A stretch of 64,000 nucleotides of DNA from Stictocephala bisonia. Lineage: Eukaryota > Arthropoda > Insecta > Hemiptera > Membracidae. The stretch spans positions 1,612,001 to 1,676,000 of the forward strand of contig JAQJVL010000156.1 of the NCBI GenBank assembly GCA_035578905.1, written 5' to 3'. Positions 24,601-36,600 of the stretch are shown here, in pieces. Under the pieces are notes generated by a model. It did not search any database and was not told the DNA's origin. It saw only the letters and a program-made list of their open reading frames with translations. How positions within the stretch are numbered: the first letter of the stretch is position 1; each line of letters begins with the position of its first letter. The position numbers and the translations under genes were made by a program.

Positions 24601-27600
24601 TGAAGTTTGACTTCATTGGGACTAAGTATCTTTTCACCAGACCCCATACTGTGGATTTCAGGTCGAGGGAGTACTGGGACGCTATTAGTAGCCCGGTTTC
24701 TTCTCACGACCGAATTGTATGGTTCACAGACGGGTCAAGAATGGGCAACAGAGCTGGATTTGGTGTCTATACTGGCGACCCTAGGACCAACGCTAGCGTG
24801 AGCCTGGGAGCGTATGGCACCGTTTTCCAAGCTGAAGTCGCCATACGTTCAGCGCAAACCATGAGAGGGGTTTGCGGGAAACATATCCACATCCTCTCAG
24901 ACAGTCAGGCGGCCTTAGGGGCTCTTGACTCCTGGAAGGTTTCGTCTGGTCTAGTCTGGGAATGTGTGGAGTCCCTCAGCATCCTGGGCTCAAGAAATCA
25001 GGTCTTGCTGGAATGGATCCCAGGACATAGGGGATTAGAAGACAACGAGCAGGCCGATGCCTTGGCTAGGGAAGGTGCTATCAAGCCCTTCATTGGTCCT
25101 GAGCCGGCCTGCGGTGTTTCGGCTGCAGCTGTCAAAACAGCAATCAAAAACTGGGTCAGCGCCAGACATCTGGAAAGATGGCGGCGGTTCCCAGGGCAAA
25201 GACTCGGCAAGGTTCTTGTCAGAAATCCTTCCCAGAAGTTTACTAAGTCACTTCTTGGGTTGAGTAAATTGCACGTCAAGCTGGTGGTGGGACTCATCAC
25301 CGGTCACGGCAAATTCCGGAGGCATCTAAGAACAGTGGGACTCTTTATGGAGGATTCCATCTGTCGCCTCTGTGGGGAGGACGAAGAGTCGGCAGAACAC
25401 ATTGTCCTGGAGTGTGAGGCTCTTGGTGCCAGGAGAAGAGTACTTTTTGAAGGCTCACCTCTGGGACAGTCGGAAATTACTAATCTAGTGAAGAAGCTCC
25501 TTGACCTGGTCAAGGATTGCCAGCTTTACAACGATTAGGCACCGGGATTGGCACAAAAAGCCTCAAGCTTCGTTGCAAGGGTTGGCTGGACCAACTGTAC
25601 CCTTTCAATCTAATCTAATCTAATCTAACATAATATCTCTGTTTCAAGAAATGAACCTGATTTTAGACATTGAACATAAAATAATGTAAATTTATAAAGA
25701 ATTTTTCCCTAAAAGTGCAAAATCAGGTATTGATCTGTGGCTCAGCTTTAATTTTGTGTAGCTACTTAAACTGTATGGTATAATAAATCAATATTAGTGA
25801 ATATTGATAGTTTCACATACCTACCGACACCACAGTATAGATCAAGGAAGGTGCTCTTATCTGTGACGTCCATATCACTCCAAATATTGTTCAGCATATG
25901 CTCTGCAGCTTTTTTGTTTACTTGAAAGAAAGAGTGAGGCGATATTTGGAACTTTTTGCCTCCCATCGTCTCTTCAAGGTAAGGCTTGTCCCCTGCCAGT
26001 TGAATATAGGAGTCTAAGTCACTGGTACAATCAACTTTGGCACTGAATGAACATGAAAGTTACTTAAAATTGATTTTTTCTATATCCCTAACTCATTTAT
26101 CTACTAATTAATCACTTCACAAAGTTAATATATGCAGCATGGTTAGCAAAAATTAAAATTTTTAAAAATCTTTCTGTCCATTCTTTAAACTAGAATTTAG
26201 ACTTTCTTTAGACTTCTTAAAATTTAGTCTTAGAAATTAGACTTCTTTCTAAGATGTTTTGAATTTTGAAGAGAAAACTGACCAAATTGTAAAAGCTGAC
26301 AGCTTCAGATACACGTGAACACTCTTATATTTTACCAAATCAAAAAGATACATTTCTTTGGTAAGCTATGGCAAATATTCATTGCAATTCTCATATTGAG
26401 CATTCAGTTCTTCTGAACTTGAATATTGCGAATATAATTTTAGGCTGGTTAAAATCTATAGCACACAAAGTAATGACTGATAAACTTGGTTACTACAGAC
26501 TCTGTGCACAATGAGTAGCAAAGCTCAGAGACAGCAGAGTTTAAGAATGCAGAAAATGAAAATTTTGTTTTTAGATATGACAAGTACCATACTATGTAAA
26601 AAAAACTATTTAGGAAAATACAAAAATAGGTAACAGTTGTTGCTTTCAAAACTCTATATTAAAAAGTCTCATAACATATTCCTATTTTATTTTTTTATAG
26701 TTAAACAGAACTTACTCTCCCGATGGGGCCTTGTTTATTTCAATACTTCATTTACTTTAAAGGAAAATAATATTAATGATCTAGAATATATAAAATTACT
26801 AGTTCTAAAATTGAGTGAGAAAGTATAAAATGTTGGGCTCATTTGGATTAGAATAGAATAATTTATTTCAGTACTTGTACATTTTGTGTGGCATCTTTCA
26901 GTGAAAGTTACTTTTTAGTATTGAATTCAATTGTGTTTACATTCTATAGTAAAAATCACAGTAATAAAAAAACATTAGCACATATTAAATTAAATACAAT
27001 AATATTTTAGTTCATGAAACTTTATTACGAATGCCACCTACTGTTTTCATTAAAATTCACTTTCATATCTGATATTTGAAGCAATGTAAGAAATATTTCC
27101 ACTATGTGGAATATCTACAAATGCTATAAATCAGATTTAGTAACTGACTCATTGATGTAACATGTTATACACTTCAAGGTATCCAACCCCATCATACCTA
27201 TAACAAAATGAAGCTTTCCATTTGAAAGCTCCAGATTAATCCAGAAATGTAAACTGTTTTCGTTAAACAATTAGAGGACAGACTTTAAAGATTAAAACAA
27301 AAAATGAAAAGGTATGCCTTGGATTCTAGGACTGAAACTTCAAAACATTTGATTGAATTTTAAATCTGATAAAACTTTCATAATTTAGAATAAATTTGTT
27401 ATGAATAGTCAATCTCTAAATAAACCCTTTTCTCAAAAACCGACTTACTTTAAAAAAGTGTATGCTGATCAAAAATCTAATTGAATAAAATTACACTTCC
27501 AGCTACATCATAAAAACAGTTGTTCAAATTTCAAATCTGACAAAATTTTCAAGGTCAGCAATTAAATTTTTTATAGCTTTGTACTCATTTTCTGATATAC

Positions 27601-30600
27601 TGATTCATCAAAAAATTATGTTCTTTTGTAAAAGATCAGTGATAATTTAATTCTAACAAGATAGCAGCACAGATAACTAACTCTCCCTAGATAGCTCATT
27701 CCCATGCTAAAGAGTAGTAAAAACCTTTTCGTAATGTGTCAACTGTCCGCTTTAAAGCGCGTTGAGCGGCTGTCAACTGGGCGGCGTTGCCAGAATGAAC
27801 TCAATCAACTAACCTTATTAAAAACAATTATTACAATAATAAATATCAGCTGAAAATAATAATTGAGATTTAATACTTGTTTATTGTGGCAACGTCGCAT
27901 CCTAAATTCATGGTTGTCTATGCGTGTTGCCTACATACTCCTTAAACAGCGTGCATGGTTTTCCGGTGTACTGTAAGCTATCTGGATAGAGTTAGTTATC
28001 TGTGATAGCCTTTAAAGTTGGAAACCAAAAACAGACAAAGTACAGCTTTATTATTTGATATATAACATGAAAATAGTTTATCAAAGTATAAATTCAACTA
28101 ATGTGTTATTATCAGGAATCAATATTTAATAACTAATTAAAAAAAAAAAAAAATGAAAAACTACATATTAGGAAATATATTTTGATGTCTTACAAGGCCA
28201 AAGGCTGAACTAATCAAGTGAAGCCATGGCCTCGAGCAAAGCCGAAGACTGAAGTCCTAAAACTAAGTAAAATGCAGAGATTTCTCTTAAGGCCAAGTTA
28301 TCTTGCATTGCTAAAAACTAAGCTCGCCATGAAGATGTAGGCTGAAGTCTGAGCTCCTTTAATAAGTTGTAAACCAATTCCTTGTGAGGCTTTTGGTGGA
28401 TTTTGACAGTGTAACTGACAACAGAGATGTCCGTAAGATAAGAAAGCTGCCCCGCAACTAAGCGGCACACTGCAAGGACATGGGACGCAGCCCTCAACAA
28501 GCAAAGTTAGTTTACAATTTAATAGTTTTAATTACTAAGGAAAGAAAATATTTTGTAACATGTTAGCCCCCAATCAGCTCTATAATATGTCTTTAAAATG
28601 GGAAATATTTATGATACAAGAGTTTTCCAACTGAAATTATAGACTACAAATAAGTGAATAAGACATACAGTGAACTACAAATGAACCTAACAAAGTAACT
28701 GGTAGCTAAGCAGATTAGGGGCCGCCCCTAAATTATGTAACGCCTTTAGGGGAGTAGGGGGCTTTTTGGCAACATTATAAACTGTTACGGGGGTGGGTGG
28801 GTGGTTTCTACAGTGTTACATAACTATTAAATCTCAACAATTTGTTTGAATTCAATCACAAAATTTAATCGTTTTTCCCAAAATTACAAGATTTCAAAGT
28901 TAATAATATGTTCTCCCCTCATTAGAAAACAAGCAAAACAAAATCAAAACAATGACTATCATAAATTTTAATATGTATTAAAATGGATGACAATTTGAGG
29001 GGGAGTTAGTGTCAGCGTTACATAATTTTTGAGGGGGTTAGGTATTACCGTTACAAGTTCGTTACACAGGGGGGAGGGTGGTCTGGAAAGCCTGATTTTA
29101 GCGTTACGTAATTTAGGGACAGCCCCATAGAACATACCACTCCTGATGATATAGAATCAACTTCGGTTCATATTTGAGCAAGTGAGTTGTAAGGTTGGCC
29201 CTTTCTTCAGCGATTTGTTTATCTACAATTGAGTTGGGATTTGTAATCACTATTGCCATCAAATCTCCAGCTTCATTGGATCTTACAACCAAGCGCTTCC
29301 AGAAACCTCCATCATTGAATGAATAGCATGGTTTGTGAGAAGACTTTGTTATGTAATCCTCAAACACCTAAAAATCATGAGTAGTCTTATGTTTAATTAT
29401 TTATTTTTAATATTATTTATATTTTAATGACAACATTACTTTAAATGCTGTTTATTAATTAATTAACTGCTGGATGGGTGACACTATATGACGGTTTATT
29501 AAATTGGAGCATCTATTATGCTACTGACCAACGAACTGAAAATAGGATGAAAAGCATATAATTGAAACAAAAACAGTAATGCTAATTTTAATTCATTGTA
29601 ACTGAAGCTACAAGCCTTGTTATGATTGGTTTAAAGTAAGACTGGTACAGCCGCTGAATAGAATGTAATGATAATTCCTCAGATGGATGATGGATGAATA
29701 TGCAGTAACCTATAATTATTTTTATTGCTTTTTTTTATTCATAAGACGCCGAACCTCAAGATATGGGCGAATATGGATTTCGAATGAATGTGATGAGTGT
29801 ATATGAGCGAATGTAGTCATTGTTACAAACTAAGGACGACTATTCCTTAGAAAGTGTCATTAATTAATAACCCAATGACAAATGAACAGCCGATGGCTAT
29901 CAGCTGATCCTTCTCAAAATGTATTGACTCTGATTGGGATCGAACTGAGAACCTTTAGCACATGAATCTGGGATTGAACCAACTACGCTACCGACCAATG
30001 TAAGTAATGACTTATAAGTACAGCACTAGAAGTAATTTCTTAGGAAGATGTTGCAATGAAAGAATTTTCGTTTAATTCATTACTGTGTTTTACAATTTTA
30101 TCTTTATTAATTGCTTTCCTAAGGTCAAGTATTCTGATTAATTAATTCATTCCCACTCAGTTAAACAGATTTCAGATTTTATTTAAATAATAATCATGAA
30201 ACATATCTTATAGCTGGAAAAAGGTAAGTCAAATAGAGTTTAGGGTTCAAAGAAGATTAAAATATGAAAACTTTCAAATATAGTCCGGTGTAGGTAGGTT
30301 TTACCTTGGCCAGGCGTTTGTGGGATTCCTTGATGTGGGTCAACTGAGTAGGTCTTACAGCGAAACACCCAGGCAAACTAGGACTGCCAGACAGATAACC
30401 TACTGTAACATTGCCATCTACCCCAGGATATATACTGAAGTCATCTTTATTCCTGTAATGTCTGGTTTCTGGCTGAAAAAGTCAAAATATATTAGCAAAA
30501 CTGAATTATGGTAATTTTAAAAACTAATTGTATACAGGGTGTCCTGTAAGTATCCAGCCAATCTTCTGACCTTTCATTCCTTGGGTTAAAACAAAAAAAT

Positions 30601-33600
30601 TTATTTGTACAAAACGTCTATCTCACATCGTTATCCGTCTGTCTGTGATTTTTACAAAAATGTTAATATCTGAAGTTATTTGAAGTAAAATTATGAAAAT
30701 TGGAATGAATAGATTTTTATACTATAGATATTTATAGTATTCATATACTATTAATATTTCATTTTTGTACAATAACTTTTATCAAATTTGTGGCCATTTA
30801 AAATGTTTACAGCTCATTATCTTAAAATACTTACATTTTATAAAAAATGGGTTGGTTAAAAAAGTTGAACAATTTATTTCTACAAATAATGATATAACAA
30901 GTTTTAAGATCACACAATAATTAACTGGGAAATTGAAATTGTTGCCTAATAACAACGGAATTCTTCATCCAGGAAATCTTTTTTATTTGATAAACATTTC
31001 AATTTCTCAGTTAATTGTTGTGTGATCTAAAAACCTATTACACCATTATTTGTTGGAATAAATTGTTAAACATTTTTTTAATACCTTATAGGTTTTTATT
31101 AAAATTAAAGTTTATTACGATATTTAGCTTTACAAATTTGAGATGGCAGCAAATTTGAAAAAGATTATTGTACAAAGATGAAATTTAAATTGTATATGAA
31201 TACTGTAAAGATCGACATTCATGCCAATTCTCATGATTTTATTTCAAATAACTTCAGAGATATTACCTTTTGTAAAATTCAAGTTCAGACAGACAGACAG
31301 ATAATGATGCAAGATAGACAATTTGTACAGATGACATTTTGTTTTAACCCAAGGAATGACCTCCAGAAGTTCGGCTGGATACTTATGGGACTTGCTGTAC
31401 AATATCATTAATATGCATACTAAATGAAAAAAAGGGGAAATAAAATGGTACTTACAAGCATGCAATAGTGGACCAGCTTTAAAGTATAAAAGAAGAATTT
31501 GTTTCTTCTAATGATAATTATACACAACATTGGTTAAGTTTCATTATATTAGAGGTGGAAAGTAGTTGTTTATTGCTTTAATTGTACTACTGAAGCAGCT
31601 GGTGTCATTAACATTCTCCTAAGCATCAAAGGATAACTCATAATATGTAAATATAGATAGGTTCACAACAGGAACCATTCTCAGTCTCAGTATGATTTTT
31701 GACAACTCAAAATGTCTCATCGTATCATGTGCATCTGGAACCTAAATATTTCACATATTTTAAAAAAACCTTTAACAAAGTTGATACTGGAAGCTCAGTA
31801 GAATTGTAGTTTATTGTGTTCCTTTGTCCATCCAAGTTTAGCCTAATTATCAAAGTTAATGAGGAGCGTTGTTATACTCAACAAAAACTTTCTTTGCAAA
31901 CAACTCTTTTTAGACAAATAGAGAGCATATTAGCATTTTTATTCTTAAACTAAGATCATATTATTAAAATAAATGGTAAACGAAAAGTAATAAGGCATTT
32001 ACCTATGCGTTTAAAAATAAAATCATTTGGTACAGTCCATATTTGTCCCTTTCTGATTAAAAGACCCTTAAAAATTACTTATATATTTTTGGTTTAAGCT
32101 TTCCAGCCATTTATCATCCAGCATGTCGTTGTTTTTTAAAGTTGATTTTAGTATTTTTATAAATACATGCTTTTTTTTCTTCGAGTAACAAAAAAAGCAT
32201 GCATGACTGACGTGAATAACTCTCTGCTTTCTAAGTCAATAGATTATTTTCAAGATTTTGTTTATAACAGATTTTTTTTACTCCATTTGCCAGTTCATTC
32301 ATGAGCGTAACCTTTATTAAATTAGTGAAGTACCAACCGTCATGAAAATTGAGGATCCCAACCTTGGACTCTGAACTCATAGACGGGCATTAACTATCTT
32401 GACTAATGGTATGGTTTGTTTACAATCAATTAAAATATGTTACTTAAATAGTAATTTATACCAGCTGTATTGTACCAACCAAGCAAAAAGTTAATTTCTT
32501 AATGAGTCACTTGCTATCTTCGAATGTTGAATCAATTGCATTGTTCAAATTCAAAGATAGTATTATGAGACATTGCACTAAACCAGTCTCTAGACTGCGG
32601 ACAGGAGTTGTGTTGCACTTTTGACTCAGTATAGCTATATCTTGTTTTAAACAGTGACTACACTTTAGTTAGTGTGTGCACAACAAAGGAGCTACTGTTA
32701 TTTGTGACATTGAGATAAGTGTTGATCAGTGATAATGTGTGCAAAGGCTGTAACAATGGTGACTGGAGAACAATCTTAATTGGACATCCCTCCCAACTAA
32801 AAGCTGTACAACATTTAAATTAAAACAGAATCAGAGGAAAACTCCAAGAAATTACCCATCATAAAATACACTAAGCTAACTTTGAACAAATAATCTGTAT
32901 ATTTATAAGAAATTAGTGGAAATGTTTAAATAGATATAAATAAATGTATCACAAATTTTAGTATTTTTTATGATGAAGTAAAAAAAAATTACTATTATTT
33001 ATCAAACAATCAATAATCTTTATTTACAGTAACATTAAGAAACGTATTGGCATTAAAAATATACATTGAGTATAAATAACTAAGAATGAGTGAATACAAA
33101 TTACAATATTGAAGTGATTTCTTTTTACTGATGTACAGCCTCCAATAATTCTTTCATGGTATAGAATGGTTTTGACTTGAGCCAGTTGTGGATTCCTGTT
33201 GTCAATAGATTCCCTCTGAGTGCTTGAAAGCCCACAGGCAGAGCACTGAATAACTTGCATCCGATGTAACTTGGTTTTCTTTGGAACTGAGCTGTGCGAT
33301 GAGATGGAAGGGAGAAGTCAGTGGCATAACGGGTGTTGTAGGTGTGGATGTTTTCACCTCTTTTTAAGTCCCGTTCTCTTGTTTGGAGTATGGCTGTATG
33401 AATATAGAGTCACAACTATTAGTATTTCCAGAGATTTGAAAGCATTCCTGCAGCTGTCCAGTGGTTGTAAGTTCGACAAGACTCAAATGGCTTTTTTCCG
33501 CAGTACTAATATACAATTAAGGATTGAAAGGTTAACATTGTTATGCCTTTTCACTCTCTACCCTCACAGCAATTGAAACCTTGCTGTTTGTAGGCAGGTC

Positions 33601-36600
33601 GCTAAACAACCGCGACCGTAGCACTACTGCTCTAGTATGTTAATCAAATTTAGATAAAAGAAGATGAGGATTAAATATATAATTAAATCCTCCTCATAAA
33701 GTACACCTGATGAGGTTTTGAGCATTTTAGCTCTGAGACCGAAACAGATGATGACTTTAATAATAATAATATAATAATATGAATTTAAATAGTAAAGGGG
33801 AGTGACCTTTATTTACATTGGAAGGTGATCGCACCACTAGGGTGATGTTCCTGATGTAAACCCCAAGAACGTTTTGCATTTGATACACTCCACAGACCCA
33901 TTTTCAAATTGAAATTATTAATCAGATGCAAAGCTATTGCTCGCACCTTAATGCTTTAACAATACAAAATTAATAATTGGAAAAGTTGTTAATAGCAGGG
34001 TGTGTAGTGTCAGCCGGATGGCGAACATTCAGTGCCAATCCTGGATGTATTACGATCACATGTCATCATCGTGCCAACCAAAGTAGTTGAGCACTTTAAT
34101 ACAGTTGCACGTTTAGGCTTTTACACAATTCGTGTATCGACATTCCGTCTAACCGGCGATCGAGCGAGTTCCCACAACTCGTGGTTGATAGCTGCAATGA
34201 TAATCAGCATTTGCTCACTGATCAACCAACCGGATACGCGTAATTAGTGAGGGGATATCACTAGCGCTATTTTACAGGTTCATTATTTTTGAAAGGTTGG
34301 TGAGGGTCTTACCCTATGCCAATTCTCCAATTAATTAAAATTCCAAAACCGGACTCCAGCCTCTCCGAGCACTAGAGCTGTCGCACGTTACGACTCGTGT
34401 GTTGACGGTCTTTTGCAACGGCGTGGTTAGGAAATTCTAAATTGATTGTGCCTGCGCTAAGTGAAATACGACCGACCCATCTTTCAGGGCGGAAGTGTGC
34501 ATACTGTTGTTTCGACTTTATTTTAGTCTCTTCAGATGTAGATAGGCACGAAGCCACTACATGACAACAATAAATAAGTAATCCAATGTGGAATTACCAG
34601 TCGGGCACGGAGGTAGAGAAATTTGCCAATATCCGTTTTCACAAACACCAATTCGGTGCGCCCTATTTCTAAATTACATAAATGAGACTTTTAATTATAT
34701 ATTTAATCCTCATCTTCTTTTATCTAAATTTGATTAACATACTAGAGCAGTAGTGCTACGGTCGCGGTTGTTTAGCGACCTGCCTACAAACAGCAAGGTT
34801 TCAATTGCTGTGAGGGTAGAGAGTGAAAAGGCATAACAATGTTAACCTTTCAATAATTAACAACCTCTCTAAATAATATCAAATACCACGGTCATAAGAT
34901 ACGGGTATGCCCCTGAGGCTCAGTTGTTTAATCTAGCTTCTAAATTTTGTGTTTAACCAATTAAAATAATTTGATTTTCAAAATTGATTTTGCTGAAACA
35001 TTAAATTTACATTTTCAAAACTAATAATTATTAATTCTGTCGTGTACTATAGAGTACACCTGATGAGGTTTTGAGCATTTTAGCTCTGAGACCGAAACAG
35101 ATGATGACTTTAATAATAATAATATAATAATATGAATTTAAATAGTAAAGGGGAGTGACCTTTATTTACATTGGAAGGTGATCGCACCACTAGGGTGATG
35201 TTCCTGATGTAAACCCCAAGAACGTTTTGCATTTGATACACTCCACAGACCCATTTTCAAATTGAAATTATTAATCAGATGCAAAGCTATTGCTCGCACC
35301 TTAATGCTTTAACAATACAAAATTAATAATTGGAAAAGTTGTTAATAGCAGGGTGTGTAGTGTCAGCCGGATGGCGAACATTCAGTGCCAATCCTGGATG
35401 TATTACGATCACATGTCATCATCGTGCCAACCAAAGTAGTTGAGCACTTTAATACAGTTGCACGTTTAGGCTTTTACACAATTCGTGTATCGACATTCCG
35501 TCTAACCGGCGATCGAGCGAGTTCCCACAACTCGTGGTTGATAGCTGCAATGATAATCAGCATTTGCTCACTGATCAACCAACCGGATACGCGTAATTAG
35601 TGAGGGGATATCACTAGCGCTATTTTACAGGTTCATTATTTTTGAAAGGTTGGTGAGGGTCTTACCCTATGCCAATTCTCCAATTAATTAAAATTCCAAA
35701 ACCGGACTCCAGCCTCTCCGAGCACTAGAGCTGTCGCACGTTACGACTCGTGGGTTGATGGTCTTTTGCAACGGCGTGGTTAGGAAATTCTAAATTGATT
35801 GTGCCTGCGCTAAGTGAAATACGACCGACCCATCTTTCAGGGCGGAAGTGTGCATACTGTTGTTTCGACTTTATTTTAGTCTCTTCAGATGTAGATAGGC
35901 ACGAAGCCACTACATGACAACAATAAATAAGTAATCCAATGTGGAATTACCAGTCGGGCACGGAGGTAGAGAAATTTGCCAATATCCGTTTTCACAAACA
36001 CCAATTCGGTGCGCCCTATTTCTAAATTACATGAATGAGACTTTTAATTATATATTTTATCCTCATCTTCTTTTATCTAAATTTGATTAACATACTTGAG
36101 CAGTAGTGCTACGGTCGCGGTTGTTTAGCGACCTGCCTACAAACAGCAAGGTTTCAATTGCTGTGAGGGTAGAGAGTGAAAAGGCATAACAATGTTAACC
36201 TTTCAATAATTAACAACCTCTCTAAATAATATCAAATACCACGGTCATAAGATACGGGTATGCCCCTGAAGCTCAGTTGTTTGATCTAGATTCTAAATTT
36301 TGTGTTTAACCAATTAAAATGATTCGATTTTCAAAATTGATTTTGCTGAAACAATAAATTTACATTCTTTTCAAAACTAATAATTATTAATTCTGTCGTG
36401 TACTATAAAGTACACCTGATGAGGTTTTGAGCATTTTAGCTCTGAGACCGAAACAGATGATGACTTTAATAATAATAATATAATAATATGAATTTAAATA
36501 GTAAAGGGGAGTGACCTTTATTTACATTGGAAGGTGATCGCACCACTAGGGTGATGTTCCTGATGTAAACCCCAAGAACGTTTTGCATTTGATACACTCC

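Noticed and set aside
27720..27990. CpG-richer stretch as a promoter
   Set aside because: No transcript start, frame or known element could be tied to it; it lies mid-intron.
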